Source of the DNA: an uncultured Porphyromonas sp.
GTDB lineage: Bacteria; Bacteroidota; Bacteroidia; Bacteroidales; Porphyromonadaceae
Length of the DNA stretch: 58,478 nucleotides
Assembly: GCF_938039215.1 (NCBI RefSeq)
Contig: NZ_CALHVI010000053.1
Coordinates: forward strand, 1 to 58,478
Direction of reading: 5' to 3'
Shown: piece by piece, positions 27,145 through 36,768 of the stretch
How the letters are laid out: each line of letters starts with the position of its first letter
Position numbering within the stretch: position 1 is the stretch's first letter
Made by a program: the position numbers and the translations under genes
Notes under the pieces: generated by a model
Seen by the model: only the letters and a program-made list of their open reading frames with translations
Database searches by the model: none
Told to the model about the DNA's origin: nothing

Positions 27145-27861
27145 ATGAAGAAGAACTTCCTTTGGCTAGCAGTAGCTGCTCTTAGCCTCGGTGCCGTCTC
27201 CTGCGACAAGAAGGACGAGCCCAAGAAGCCCCAGCAGGGCGAAGTCAAGACCGTCATCATCGATGCCTCTGACTACACGAAGTACGTCTACTTCTCCTTC
27301 GAAGAGGGGAAGGTCGTCTCTACCGCTGCTTGGGATGACGAAGCACACAAGAGCCAGACCAACTGGGACCTTGGCCTTCACCGCTACGACTTCCGAACCA
27401 ATAGTGGTCTCTCGGGCAAGGGTCAGGGCGGCGCCGTCGAAACCTCTACGGAGAACATCAACGACAAGATCACGATCCCTGCAGCTGACCAGTTCGAAGT
27501 AGACAAGTCTCAGAGACAGCTCGTCGAGTTCACACACGGCGCTGATGGAGCTAAGACCCGCTACGAAGATATCCCTGCGAACCTCGTGCTAACGACAACT
27601 CAGAAGATCTCCATGGAAGGAGGTCGCCCCGTCTACAAGATCATCAAGAAGGGTGCGATCACCCTCGACATGGGTGGCCACGGCAATGGCGGTGGTCCCT
27701 CTACGACGCTGAGCAACAAGGTCTACCTCGTGCGCACCGCCTCGGGCAAGTTCGCCAAGGTCAAGGTCACGGGCTACAGCACTCCGCTCAAGGGTAAGGA
27801 CGGCGTGGTCAAGCCCGTCTCGGGTCACATCACCATCCAGTACGTCTATCCCGTCCAGTAA
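27145..27861 (+). CDS. hmuY: HmuY-family haem-binding lipoprotein (haemophore)
   Basis: A surface or released lipoprotein of 238 residues that captures haem and passes it to HmuR. Evidence is lipobox GAVSC (Cys20) with following DKKDEPKK, the HmuY signature NWDLGLHRYDFRTNSG (73-88) and the general order of strands. In P. gingivalis HmuY, haem is held by two histidines. The residue matching the first is here Ala (in HGADGA; His131 is five residues earlier) and the second region reads DMGGHG with Met176 and His179. So the axial ligands may be a Met/His mix, as reported for some relatives. This is inferred from an alignment by eye. The ATG at 27145 begins the signal peptide. hmuR follows after a 107-bp gap. 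Confidence 0.93.
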   Translation: MKKNFLWLAVAALSLGAVSCDKKDEPKKPQQGEVKTVIIDASDYTKYVYFSFEEGKVVSTAAWDDEAHKSQTNWDLGLHRYDFRTNSGLSGKGQGGAVETSTENINDKITIPAADQFEVDKSQRQLVEFTHGADGAKTRYEDIPANLVLTTTQKISMEGGRPVYKIIKKGAITLDMGGHGNGGGPSTTLSNKVYLVRTASGKFAKVKVTGYSTPLKGKDGVVKPVSGHITIQYVYPVQ

Positions 27862-27882
27862 AGCCTAGGCATCACCAACCTC

Positions 27883-27925
27883 AAGAGGCTCGATCTACAT
27901 ACAGACTATGTCGATCGAGCCTCTT
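27883..27925 (+). terminator. Stem-loop between hmuY and hmuR
   Basis: A 12-bp perfect stem (27883-27894 with 27914-27925) around a 19-nt loop, with only a short pyrimidine tail. It is likely a weak terminator or an mRNA-stabilising hairpin that sets more hmuY than hmuR transcript. Confidence 0.6.
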
Positions 27926-27968
27926 CTTCGTCGCTCTTCACTCCCCCTTCACCCATCCCCAGCTAACT

Positions 27969-29918
27969 ATGCTCCGTATCGTACCGCTTTCGCTCGCCCT
28001 ATCCTTCACGGCTCTTAGTCTACATGCTCAGAAGGCTTCTTCCCCAGCCGAGAGTCCCACGGATAGCGTGAGCAACGGCTTCGCCATCCACGAAGTCGTC
28101 GTGACGGGGACACAAACGCCTCGCCTGCTGAAGAAGCTCCCCATCCCGACGCAGATCATCAGCCGTAAGGATCTGGATCGAGTACAGCCTCGCTCCGCAG
28201 CCGATGCGCTCCAGATGACGCTCCCTGGGGTGCAGATCTCCATGCACGGCGGTCAGCAGCAGGTCGTCATCCAGGGGATGGCGGGAGACTATGTCCTCTT
28301 CCTCGTCGATGGCGAGAAGATCACCTCCGAGGGCAATGGCTCTGTGGACCTCAACCGAATAGATATCTCCACCATCGAGCGTATCGAGATCATCCGTGGG
28401 GCGGCCTCCGCACTCTACGGCTCCAGCGCCATCGGTGGGGTCATCAACTTCATCACCAAGCAGGGCTCCCGCCCCCTAGAGGCCTCCGCCTCAGCAGACA
28501 TCTCGAGCGAAGGGCTCTCTCGCTATGCGGCTTCGCTAGGAGTGCGCTACCGACGACTCTCCAGCACCACCTCCGCAGGCTACACCGAGCAAGCCCCCTA
28601 CTCCATCGCCACCCGCAGTGGTGGAGTCCCCGCCCCCAGCCTCTTCTCCCGCAGCAAGACCAAGTACCTAAGCGAGAAGCTCCGCTTCCGCAGCACAGAT
28701 GATCGTCTAGAGCTAGCGGGCTACCTTCGCTACAGCTTCCGAGACCAAGACTTCGACCCCATCACCCAGCATCACTACACGACACACAGCCTCGGAGGTC
28801 GAGCCTACTATGCCTTCAACAGCCGGCACAACCTCCGCCTAGACTACAATAATGAGCTCTACGACCGCTCCTCGTGGTACCCAGCTGCCCGTGAGGCAAC
28901 GCCCATCTTCCTCTTCCGCTCGCACACGGGTCGACTGCAGTACAACTACGGGGCAGAGGGCGAGACTCCTATCCTGGCGAACGTAGGTCTGGAGATCTAT
29001 GCCGAGCGTCTCCGAGGCGACCGATTCCCAAGTACTAAGGATATTCGCCGTGCTGAGCTCTATTCGCTCTATGGGCAGGCCGAATGGCACCCTTGGTCGA
29101 AGCTTTCCCTTGTCGGAGGTCTTCGCTACGACCGCCACTCCCGCTTCGGGCTTCACCTCTCCCCTAGACTATCCGCCCTCTACACGCTGGGGGATCTTCG
29201 CCTAAGGGCCTCCTATGCCGAAGGGTTCCGCTCGCCCTCGATCAAGGAGCTGTACATGGACTGGGATCATCAGAACATGTTCTACATCCGTGGCTCGGAG
29301 GATCTTCGCCCCGAGATCAGCCACCTCATCAGCTTCTCTCCCGAGTATCAGACCAAGCGCCTCAATGCTACGGTGATCGCCTCCTACAACCTCATCACCA
29401 ACGGCATCGATCTCGTCCCTGAGGATGGAGGGAAGGTCATGCGCTACCGCAATACTTCCAAGGAGACGAAGGTGCTCAACCTCCAGACAAGCCTACGCTA
29501 TCTCCTGCCCTCGGGCTTCAGCGCTACGCTCGACTATGCCTTCCTCAAGAGCTTTGGTCAAGTCAAGGACAAGGCGGGACGAACACTCTCCTACTCCAAC
29601 CTCCGCCCCCACAACCTCACCCTAGGACTCACCTATGAGCATCGAGTAGGCGAGGCGGTCCTCTCTGCGAACTACAGTCTACGTGCCAGCAGTGCGCTCT
29701 CGACCCTTCAGCTGAATAGCTCGACGAATGACTACGAGCAGGTGCGCTTCTCAGGCTTCAGCGTCTCACGTGTCGCCCTCGGTGGATCATGGCGAGGCAA
29801 GGTGCGTGTCTCGCTCGGGGTAGACAATATCTTTGACTTCGTCCCCGAGAGCGTCAATATCACGGGGACACTCTCCCCAGGACGCACCTTCTTCTCTTCC
29901 CTTACCATAGGTATCTAG
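27969..29918 (+). CDS. hmuR: HmuR-like TonB-dependent haem receptor
   Basis: An outer-membrane receptor of 649 residues. A signal peptide ends near HAQK (21), followed by a TonB box FAIHEVVVTG (38-47), a plug with LVDGEKI and GAASALYGSSAIGGVINF, and a barrel ending in TFFSSLTIGI. FRSP near residue 418 and a following GSEDLRPE, with a DH between them, match the FRAP and NPDL haem-receptor boxes in position. It takes haem from HmuY. The hmuSTUV genes that follow in P. gingivalis are not present here; ftsK comes next. Confidence 0.9.
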   Translation: MLRIVPLSLALSFTALSLHAQKASSPAESPTDSVSNGFAIHEVVVTGTQTPRLLKKLPIPTQIISRKDLDRVQPRSAADALQMTLPGVQISMHGGQQQVVIQGMAGDYVLFLVDGEKITSEGNGSVDLNRIDISTIERIEIIRGAASALYGSSAIGGVINFITKQGSRPLEASASADISSEGLSRYAASLGVRYRRLSSTTSAGYTEQAPYSIATRSGGVPAPSLFSRSKTKYLSEKLRFRSTDDRLELAGYLRYSFRDQDFDPITQHHYTTHSLGGRAYYAFNSRHNLRLDYNNELYDRSSWYPAAREATPIFLFRSHTGRLQYNYGAEGETPILANVGLEIYAERLRGDRFPSTKDIRRAELYSLYGQAEWHPWSKLSLVGGLRYDRHSRFGLHLSPRLSALYTLGDLRLRASYAEGFRSPSIKELYMDWDHQNMFYIRGSEDLRPEISHLISFSPEYQTKRLNATVIASYNLITNGIDLVPEDGGKVMRYRNTSKETKVLNLQTSLRYLLPSGFSATLDYAFLKSFGQVKDKAGRTLSYSNLRPHNLTLGLTYEHRVGEAVLSANYSLRASSALSTLQLNSSTNDYEQVRFSGFSVSRVALGGSWRGKVRVSLGVDNIFDFVPESVNITGTLSPGRTFFSSLTIGI

Positions 29919-30069
29919 CAGAGCCTACCTCCATAGGTCACCGCTGCGCTCCCCTTGCTCTCTGAGTTCATCACGGGAAGAAAGCCCGCTCCCTTCGCTA
30001 CTTCATCCACCCCACGACGAGGCGAGGTGCTGCGCTCGAAGTGATTGTAGGCAAATGGGCTTCTTTCGC

Positions 30070-30077
30070 TAACTTTG
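30070..30077 (+). promoter_or_regulatory. -7 element of ftsK
   Basis: TAACTTTG lies 43 bp before the ATG of ftsK, in the 194-bp gap after hmuR. It indicates that ftsK starts a new transcript. Confidence 0.6.
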
Positions 30078-30112
30078 TAGGCTAAAAGGGGCTACGAGGC
30101 CAACGATCAATC

Positions 30113-32647
30113 ATGGGTAAGACTTCAGGCAAGATAAAAGGGAACCAACGTACGAAAAGACCAGCCTCCTCAAGGCAAGGGAGAGCTAGCTCTTCCTCCT
30201 TCTTCGGCGGGATGAACGGTGTGCGGGAGCTGGTAGTAGCCAACTTCGACAATCGTCGTATCCCTACGATCTTTGGGCTCCTCCTGCTGGCCTTCTTCAT
30301 CATCGCCCTACTGTCGATCATTACCTTCCTCTTCTCTCATGGGAGTGACCAGAGCTTGATCACGGCGAGCCAAGAGGCGATGACCAGCGAAGAGACCTCT
30401 CGGCAGGTGACCAACATCTTCGGCCTCCCCGGAGCTCGCCTAGCCGACTACCTCTTCAATCAGCTCTTCGGCTGGGGGATCATCTTCATCCTTACCTTCG
30501 TCGTCTTCGTCTTTGCCCATCTGATCTGGCGACCACGCATAGCCTTCATCCGCTATGTCGTGCACTTCCTCATCGATGGCTTCCTGACGATCTGGACGGC
30601 CATCGCTGCAGCAGGCCTGCAGACCCTCTTCCCCTCCGACAGCTTCCTCCGCTGGGGAGGTCTCCGAGGTGAAGAGCTCTTCTCCTATATATATGGTAGC
30701 ATCGGAGTCGCAGGTGTCTTCGTTGCCCTAGGCTTCAGCCTGCTCATCTTCCTTGTCCTCTGTAGCGGACGTGTGCTTGGTGCCGTACAGAGCCCCAAGA
30801 TCCCTCGCCCCAACATCCCCCGACCTTCCTTCCCCTCAGCATCACTCCTCTCCCGACTGCTCCGTCGCAAGGGACCAGAGCTCACCGAAGTCGAAACCGA
30901 TCGTGCCCAGCAGGACGAAGATGTTTGGCGTGACGAGCCTCCCCTCCCCACAGATGAAGGTGAGGAGTTCGTCGACGAAGAGGTCGAGCCTCAGGGCTTC
31001 ACCCAAGGAGAGGCGACGAGCTTCACCCACCCCTCCAGCAGCACTTCCGCCTCTTCTAGCCAAGAGATGATCGTCGAGGAGGCTCCCAAGGATGACCTCA
31101 TCGAGGATCACGAGGCACACGAGGCAGCTCCCCCTAAGCACGGAGTACAGCTCCCCCTCTATCAGAAGCCACAGACCGACCTTCTCCGAGACTACGAGCA
31201 GTCTACAAGCCCCATAGACATGGAGGAGATCGACTACAATAAGCAGAAGATCATCGACACGCTGGCCAGCTTCAAGATGCACGTCACCCCGAGCAAAGCC
31301 ACCGTCGGCCCCACCGTCACCCTCTACGAAGTCATCCCTGACTCAGGGATCAAGGTCTCCCGCATCAAGACCATGGAGGATGATATCGCCATGAGCCTCA
31401 AGAGCGAAGGGGTGCGCATCATCGCTCCCATGCCAGGGCTGGGTACCATCGGGATCGAAGTCCCCAACTCCGTTCCTCAGACCGTATCGATGCGCAGCAT
31501 CCTTGCCTCAAGGAAGTTCAGAGAGCAGCAGGAGAAGATGGAGCTACCCGTAGGGATCGGGAAGACCATCACCAACGAGCCCTTCATCTTTGACCTCACG
31601 AAGATGCCTCACCTGCTGATCGCAGGGGCTACGGGGCAGGGGAAGAGCGTTGGGCTCAATGCACTGATCACCTCACTCCTCTACAGCAAGCGCCCCGAGG
31701 AACTGAAGTTCGTCATGGTCGACCCCAAGATGCTGGAGTTCTCCATCTACGAAGAGATCGAGCGTCACTTCCTAGCTAAACTCCCCGATGCCGACCGAGC
31801 GATCATCACCGACATGACCAAGGTCGTGGCTACCCTCAATTCGCTCTGCATCGAGATGGACAACCGCTACCGCCTGCTGCAGACCGCAGGGCGTGCCGTC
31901 CGTAACATCCGTGAGTACAACGAGCAAGTACGCTCAGGCGAACTAAGCCGCCTTCAGGGTCATGAGATCCTGCCCTACATCGTCCTCATCGTCGACGAGT
32001 TCGCCGACCTGATGATGACCGTTGGTAAGGAAGTGGAGCAGCCCATCGCCCGTCTGGCTCAGAAGGCTCGTGCCGCGGGTATCCACATGGTCATCGCTAC
32101 GCAGCGTCCTTCGACCGATGTCATCACAGGGCTCATCAAGGCCAACTTCCCCGCTCGTATTGCCTTCAAGGTCTTCTCCATGGTAGACTCTCGCACCGTG
32201 CTAGACTCTCCTGGAGCCAACCAGCTCATCGGCCGTGGGGACATGCTCTTCTACCAAGGTAAGGAGATGGTGCGTGTACAGTGTGCCTTCATGGACACTC
32301 CCGAGACTGAGGCCATCGTCGAGCACATCGCCCGTCAGGAGAGCACAGGCTCAGCTTACGAGCTTCCCGAATACATCCCCGAGGGCGAAGAGTCTGGAGC
32401 CAAGGGCTTCAACCCCAATGAAAAGGACAGCCTCTTCGATGAAGTCGCCCGCATGGTCGTACAGACACAGGTGGGATCAACCTCCAACATCCAGCGCAAG
32501 TTCAACATCGGCTACAACCGTGCAGGTCGCCTGATGGACCAGCTTGAGGGCGCAGGGATCGTCGGAGCGCAAGAGGGAAGTAAGCCTCGTGAGGTCTTCA
32601 TCAAGGACCAAGCAAGTCTAGAGCAGCTGCTGCAGAAGTTAAGCTAA
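30113..32647 (+). CDS. ftsK: DNA translocase FtsK
   Basis: A membrane-anchored DNA pump of 844 residues acting in chromosome segregation at the division septum. Four membrane segments lie in about residues 55-225. An acidic, low-complexity linker (about 265-350) follows, then the alpha-beta motor with Walker A GATGQGKS near 505-512 and Walker B VDEFADLMM near 625. The C-terminal winged-helix gamma domain (about 775-844, GSTSNIQRKFNIGYNRAGR) would read orientation sequences. The length is normal for Bacteroidetes. The lolA-like gene follows after 48 bp, a gene order common in this phylum. Confidence 0.97.
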   Translation: MGKTSGKIKGNQRTKRPASSRQGRASSSSFFGGMNGVRELVVANFDNRRIPTIFGLLLLAFFIIALLSIITFLFSHGSDQSLITASQEAMTSEETSRQVTNIFGLPGARLADYLFNQLFGWGIIFILTFVVFVFAHLIWRPRIAFIRYVVHFLIDGFLTIWTAIAAAGLQTLFPSDSFLRWGGLRGEELFSYIYGSIGVAGVFVALGFSLLIFLVLCSGRVLGAVQSPKIPRPNIPRPSFPSASLLSRLLRRKGPELTEVETDRAQQDEDVWRDEPPLPTDEGEEFVDEEVEPQGFTQGEATSFTHPSSSTSASSSQEMIVEEAPKDDLIEDHEAHEAAPPKHGVQLPLYQKPQTDLLRDYEQSTSPIDMEEIDYNKQKIIDTLASFKMHVTPSKATVGPTVTLYEVIPDSGIKVSRIKTMEDDIAMSLKSEGVRIIAPMPGLGTIGIEVPNSVPQTVSMRSILASRKFREQQEKMELPVGIGKTITNEPFIFDLTKMPHLLIAGATGQGKSVGLNALITSLLYSKRPEELKFVMVDPKMLEFSIYEEIERHFLAKLPDADRAIITDMTKVVATLNSLCIEMDNRYRLLQTAGRAVRNIREYNEQVRSGELSRLQGHEILPYIVLIVDEFADLMMTVGKEVEQPIARLAQKARAAGIHMVIATQRPSTDVITGLIKANFPARIAFKVFSMVDSRTVLDSPGANQLIGRGDMLFYQGKEMVRVQCAFMDTPETEAIVEHIARQESTGSAYELPEYIPEGEESGAKGFNPNEKDSLFDEVARMVVQTQVGSTSNIQRKFNIGYNRAGRLMDQLEGAGIVGAQEGSKPREVFIKDQASLEQLLQKLS

Positions 32648-32695
32648 CTTGACTCATCAGCCGTTCTATTAGTACATATCAATTTCAAGTGAGCA

Positions 32696-33349
32696 ATGAA
32701 TATGCGACATATCATCATGATCCTAGGGCTGTCACTCTCCCTCCTCTCAGGAGCTAGAGCCCAGCGCCCTAATAAGGCACCCGCCATCACTCCTCAGACC
32801 CTCCTTGAGCGAGCTGAGGCCACACTTTATAGTGCAGGTGCTACCCTAGTAGACTTCTCAACCGAGCTCCGTGACAAGGCGGGGCGCAGTGCAGGTGCTA
32901 CGACAGGCAAGATGCACCTACAGGGGGATGCCTTCCGCCTTGAGTATGGCACCATCACGGCGGTCTATGCTTCGGGGACGCTGACCTATTACGACAGCGC
33001 CGAGCATACACTGACCATCTCCAAGCCTTCGTCAGACGAACTCCTGCAGATCAATCCGCTCTACTTCCTTCGCTCACGAGCGCAGGGCTTCTCGAGCCAG
33101 CTGCAGGGACAGACGGGTACTCAGGCTACCGTCACTTTTACCCCACAGCACAAGAGCAATATCACCAGCGTCGTCGCTACCTTCCAGGTCAGTAACGGCC
33201 TCCCTGCTCAGCTTCTCTTCTCTGCCAAGGACAAGAGTCTACTGACGGCAAAGGTCGCCCGAGTCACTCGCCGCACTGCTTATCCACAGAGCTTCTTCGC
33301 TCTGAATGCTAAGAGCTACCCCGGCTGCGAAGTCGTCGATCTGCGCTAA
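32696..33349 (+). CDS. lolA: LolA-like outer-membrane lipoprotein carrier
   Basis: A periplasmic protein of 217 residues with a cleavable signal peptide (SGARA-Q, cleavage near 22). The rest has the half-barrel pattern of LolA, with repeated beta strands such as GKMHLQGDAFRLEYGTITAVYASGTLTYYD. LolA ferries lipoproteins from the inner to the outer membrane. This fits the number of lipoprotein genes in the window. Sequence conservation in the family is low, so the call rests on length, strand pattern and position after ftsK. Confidence 0.8.
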   Translation: MNMRHIIMILGLSLSLLSGARAQRPNKAPAITPQTLLERAEATLYSAGATLVDFSTELRDKAGRSAGATTGKMHLQGDAFRLEYGTITAVYASGTLTYYDSAEHTLTISKPSSDELLQINPLYFLRSRAQGFSSQLQGQTGTQATVTFTPQHKSNITSVVATFQVSNGLPAQLLFSAKDKSLLTAKVARVTRRTAYPQSFFALNAKSYPGCEVVDLR

Positions 33350-33379
33350 GCCCTCTGTCTGCTACCCAATCAATAGTAC

Positions 33380-34126
33380 ATGGAATCAAAGACCCTCGTC
33401 GAAATAGGCGAGTACACACAGCTCATGGGACGCACCTTCACGCTCCCGATGCGCTGGCGCATGTTCTTCCGCTCCGTCATCCGTGAGATCTATAGTCTCG
33501 GTGTCGGCTCACTCTGGATCGTCTTCATCATCTCGCTCTTCATCGGGGCGGTGATCACCATCCAGCTCTCGATCAACATGACGAGCCCCCTCATCCCTCG
33601 CTTCACCATCGGCTATTCAACCCGAGAGATCATGATCTTGGAGTTCTCCTCCACGGTGATGTGCCTCATCCTCTCGGGTAAGGTCGGCTCTAGTGTCGCC
33701 TCCGAACTTGGGACGATGCGTGTCACCGAGCAGATCGATGCTATGGAGATCATGGGGGTGAACTCTGCGAACTTCCTTATCCTACCGAAGATCGTGGGCT
33801 TCATGGCTTTCATCCCTGTACTCTCGGTCTTCTCCATGGTGACGGGTATCGTCGGAGGCTACGTAGCCTGCGACCTTGCCAGCTCGCTGACGCACGAAGA
33901 CTTCATCTATGGGCTCCAGCTCTACTTCACGCCGATCTATGTCACCTATTCGATCATCAAGTCGGTGGTCTATGCCTTCATCATCTCCTCGGTAGCCTCC
34001 TACTATGGATATTGTGTCAAGGGGGGAGCTCTCCAAGTCGGTACTGCCAGCACACGAGCTGTGGTCAATAGCAGTGTGCTCATCCTCTTTTTCGACCTGC
34101 TACTGACCAACCTCATGCTCACCTAA
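33380..34126 (+). CDS. mlaE: MlaE-family ABC transporter permease
   Basis: An inner-membrane permease of 248 residues with about five hydrophobic segments. MlaE signature segments are seen in the middle: EFSSTVMCLILSGKVGSSVA and SELGTMRVTEQIDAMEIMG. In Mla systems it moves phospholipids between membranes to keep outer-membrane asymmetry. It is followed by its ATPase after 18 bp. No MlaD-type MCE protein gene is in the window, which is common in Bacteroidetes, where it can lie elsewhere. Confidence 0.92.
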   Translation: MESKTLVEIGEYTQLMGRTFTLPMRWRMFFRSVIREIYSLGVGSLWIVFIISLFIGAVITIQLSINMTSPLIPRFTIGYSTREIMILEFSSTVMCLILSGKVGSSVASELGTMRVTEQIDAMEIMGVNSANFLILPKIVGFMAFIPVLSVFSMVTGIVGGYVACDLASSLTHEDFIYGLQLYFTPIYVTYSIIKSVVYAFIISSVASYYGYCVKGGALQVGTASTRAVVNSSVLILFFDLLLTNLMLT

Positions 34127-34144
34127 TCAGCTCGCTCTCCTCAA

Positions 34145-34876
34145 GTGATACAAGTCAAATCTATCTATAAGCGCTTTGCCGACAAGGAGATCCTCAAGGG
34201 CATCGATGCCACCTTCGAGGCAGGGAAGACGAGCTTAGTCATCGGCCGCAGTGGTGCTGGTAAGTCGGTCTTCGTCAAGTGCATGATCGGTCTCATCAAG
34301 CCCGACCAAGGTGAGGTGCTCTATGATGGGCGCAACCTGCTGACGATGTCCAAGCCCGAACTCCTCCGACTACGCCGTGAGATGGGGATGCTCTTCCAAG
34401 GCTCGGCACTCTTCGACAGCATGACGGTCATCGAGAATGTCCTCTTCCCCATGGAGATGTTCTCCTCAGACAGCTACGATAAGTCCTACCACCGAGCTAT
34501 GGAGCTACTGGAGCGTGTGGGACTCGCCGAAGCAGCCAACAAGTATCCCGCAGAGATCAGCGGGGGGATGATGAAGCGTACGGCGATAGCCCGAGCGCTA
34601 GCACTCAATCCCAAGTACCTCTTCTGCGACGAACCGAACTCAGGGCTTGACCCCAAGACCTCGATGGTCATCGACCAGTTGATCTACGAGCTGACGAAGG
34701 AATACAACATCACGACCATCGTCAATACCCACGACATGAACTCCGTGCGCTCGATCGGCGATAAGATCATCTACCTCCACCATGGCCTCAAGGAATGGGA
34801 GGGGAGTAGCGCTACGCTAGATGCTCCCGACACACCGGAGAGCGTCATGCACTTCATCAACGCTGGCCGTCTCTAG
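34145..34876 (+). CDS. mlaF: MlaF-family ABC transporter ATPase
   Basis: A cytoplasmic ATP-binding subunit of 243 residues that energises MlaE. Walker A GRSGAGKS (34-41), the signature ISGGMMKR and Walker B YLFCDEPNSGLDP, with a switch histidine in NTHDMNS, are all intact. The GGMMKR signature with Met-Met is typical of Mla/Ttg2A ATPases. The start is a GTG at 34145, 18 bp after mlaE. The PASTA protein gene follows after 33 bp. Confidence 0.93.
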   Translation: MIQVKSIYKRFADKEILKGIDATFEAGKTSLVIGRSGAGKSVFVKCMIGLIKPDQGEVLYDGRNLLTMSKPELLRLRREMGMLFQGSALFDSMTVIENVLFPMEMFSSDSYDKSYHRAMELLERVGLAEAANKYPAEISGGMMKRTAIARALALNPKYLFCDEPNSGLDPKTSMVIDQLIYELTKEYNITTIVNTHDMNSVRSIGDKIIYLHHGLKEWEGSSATLDAPDTPESVMHFINAGRL

Positions 34877-34909
34877 CGAGAAGCCAGCCCTTTCACCCCG
34901 ACAATCTCT

Positions 34910-35551
34910 ATGTCTCTATTCAAGAAAGATTCGCTCCTGACGACCATCCTCGTGATGATCGCTGCCTCAGTAGTCTTGATCTTCATTCTCATCTTCGGTC
35001 TCGATCTCTACACACGTCACGGGAAGACGGTCACTGTACCCGACCTCCGAGGCAAGACCGTAGCAGAGATGAAGCGCATCCTCGACGAAGCAGGTCTCGA
35101 CTACGAGATCAATGACTCCACCTTCTCTCGCACAGCTGTCCCAGGTACGGTACGTGAAGTTGTCCCCGAACCAGGGAGCCAAGTCAAGGCGGGTCGCATC
35201 CTCTTCATCGCTATCAACGGCTACCATCAGCGCAAGCAGACTGTGCCCAACTACAAGGATCAGTCTGCTCGACAGATCTTGGCCCTACTGAAGGGGCTCG
35301 GCTTTGAGTCCGTAGAGCAGCGTGTAGTCCCTGGGGGCTATGTCGGTTCGGTCGTCGGGCTACAGACCCTCGATGGGAAGCCCATACTCGCAGGGACGCA
35401 GATTCCCATCGACACGAAGCTCATCCTGCTGGTAGCAGGTCAAGTGATCGACACCCTTGGGCTGGACCGCTATATCGAAGACTACAGCACCAGCCAAGGC
35501 GATAGTGTCGTCAAGGATGACGGCTCAAACGTAAGCAACGACTGGTGGTAG
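34910..35551 (+). CDS. Single-span membrane protein with PASTA domains
   Basis: A protein of 213 residues with a membrane segment at about 11-31 and two to three PASTA repeats (about 40-185; VTVPDLRGKTVAEMKRIL and TVPNYKDQSARQILALL start repeats). PASTA domains bind muropeptides in Ser/Thr kinases and penicillin-binding proteins, but this one has no kinase or transpeptidase. Such proteins commonly stand upstream of rluD in Bacteroidales. The role in the envelope is inferred. Its stop codon overlaps the rluD start by 7 bp. Confidence 0.85.
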   Translation: MSLFKKDSLLTTILVMIAASVVLIFILIFGLDLYTRHGKTVTVPDLRGKTVAEMKRILDEAGLDYEINDSTFSRTAVPGTVREVVPEPGSQVKAGRILFIAINGYHQRKQTVPNYKDQSARQILALLKGLGFESVEQRVVPGGYVGSVVGLQTLDGKPILAGTQIPIDTKLILLVAGQVIDTLGLDRYIEDYSTSQGDSVVKDDGSNVSNDWW

Positions 35552-36693
35552 AGGCCGTGACCGAGCAATACCTTGACGACGGAGCTTGGGGCGAAGACGA
35601 AGATATCTTCCTCGTAGACCCAGCCTCACCCAGCGATTCATCTCAGGAGGCGGAAGCCGTCTCCTACCTCCAGCATGCCGATAGTTCTCCGCTGTACGAG
35701 CACTTCCGTGTCGTAGCTGACAAGGGGCAGGCTCCTATGCGCGTGGACAAGTTCCTCGCCACCCGCATGACGGGCACGACACGCAGTCGCATCCAGCAGG
35801 CTCTGGATGGAGGCTACGTCTTCGTGGGGGACAAGGCTGTGAAGAGCAACTACCGCATCAAGCCCCTTGATGTCGTCACCCTCCAGCTTCGCCGTCCGAA
35901 GCACGAGCTAGAGATCATCCCCGAAGACATTCCCCTAAATGTCGTCTACGAAGACGAGTACCTCATGGTGGTCAATAAGCCTGCGGGGCTTGTCGTACAT
36001 CCAGGGCATGGCAACTACACGGGGACGCTGGTCAATGCTCTTGCCTACTACCTCAAGGATGATCCTCTCTACGACCCCGCAGACCCTAATGTTGGCCTTG
36101 TGCATCGCATCGACAAGGACACCAGCGGGCTCCTAGTCATCGCCAAGCGAGCAGAGACGAAGGCGCATCTCGCCCGTCAGTTCTTCAACAAGACGACACG
36201 GCGCACCTACCGAGCCCTTGTGTGGGGTCGTCTGAAGCAGCCCGAGGGTACCATCGTCGGCAATATCGGCAGAGACGAACGTGATCGCCTGCAGATGGCT
36301 GTCTACCCCGAGGGTAGTCCGAAGGGGAAGCATGCCGTCACACACTACACCCTCCTTGAGGAGCTGGCCTATGTCAGCTGGATCGAATGCCGGCTGGAGA
36401 CAGGGCGCACCCATCAGATACGAGCGCACATGAAGCATCTGGGGCATCCGCTCTTCGCTGATGCTCGCTACGGAGGGGATAAGATCCTTTGGGGAAATCA
36501 ATTCTCTCGCTACAAGCAGTTCGTCCACAACTGCCTCACCCTCTGTCCCCGCCAAGCCCTTCATGCCAAGACGCTCGGCTTCGTACATCCCATGACGGGC
36601 GAAGAAATGCTCTTCGACAGCGAACTACCTTCGGACCTATCCGAGCTCTTAGATCGCTGGCGCACCTATGCCGCTCAGGTCGATAGCGAATAA
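35545..36693 (+). CDS. rluD: 23S rRNA pseudouridine synthase RluD-like
   Basis: An RluA-family enzyme of 382 residues acting on 23S rRNA (expected U1911, U1915 and U1917). An acidic N-terminal extension of about 50 residues precedes an S4 RNA-binding domain (about 65-125). The catalytic motif HRIDKDTSGLLV, with the Asp near residue 189, and GRTHQIRAHMKHLGHP follow. The GTG start at 35545 overlaps the PASTA gene; another GTG lies four codons downstream. The gene is closed by a strong terminator. Confidence 0.93.
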   Translation: MVEAVTEQYLDDGAWGEDEDIFLVDPASPSDSSQEAEAVSYLQHADSSPLYEHFRVVADKGQAPMRVDKFLATRMTGTTRSRIQQALDGGYVFVGDKAVKSNYRIKPLDVVTLQLRRPKHELEIIPEDIPLNVVYEDEYLMVVNKPAGLVVHPGHGNYTGTLVNALAYYLKDDPLYDPADPNVGLVHRIDKDTSGLLVIAKRAETKAHLARQFFNKTTRRTYRALVWGRLKQPEGTIVGNIGRDERDRLQMAVYPEGSPKGKHAVTHYTLLEELAYVSWIECRLETGRTHQIRAHMKHLGHPLFADARYGGDKILWGNQFSRYKQFVHNCLTLCPRQALHAKTLGFVHPMTGEEMLFDSELPSDLSELLDRWRTYAAQVDSE

Positions 36694-36731
36694 ACGAAAG
36701 AGTCGAAATAAATACGCTCTAAGCGAACAGA

Positions 36732-36768
36732 CCTCTCCACCCCGTGCTGTGGGTGGAGAGGTTTTTTA
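36732..36768 (+). terminator. Terminator after rluD
   Basis: An 11-bp perfect stem (36732-36742 with 36751-36761) with an 8-nt loop is followed by six T. A further imperfect hairpin, CTCCTCATG/CATGAGGAG (36806-36814 with 36833-36841), lies downstream. The gap 36694-36954 holds no gene. Confidence 0.92.

Noticed and set aside
27969..30112. Complete hmuYRSTUV operon
   Set aside because: Only hmuY and hmuR are present; ftsK with its own promoter follows.
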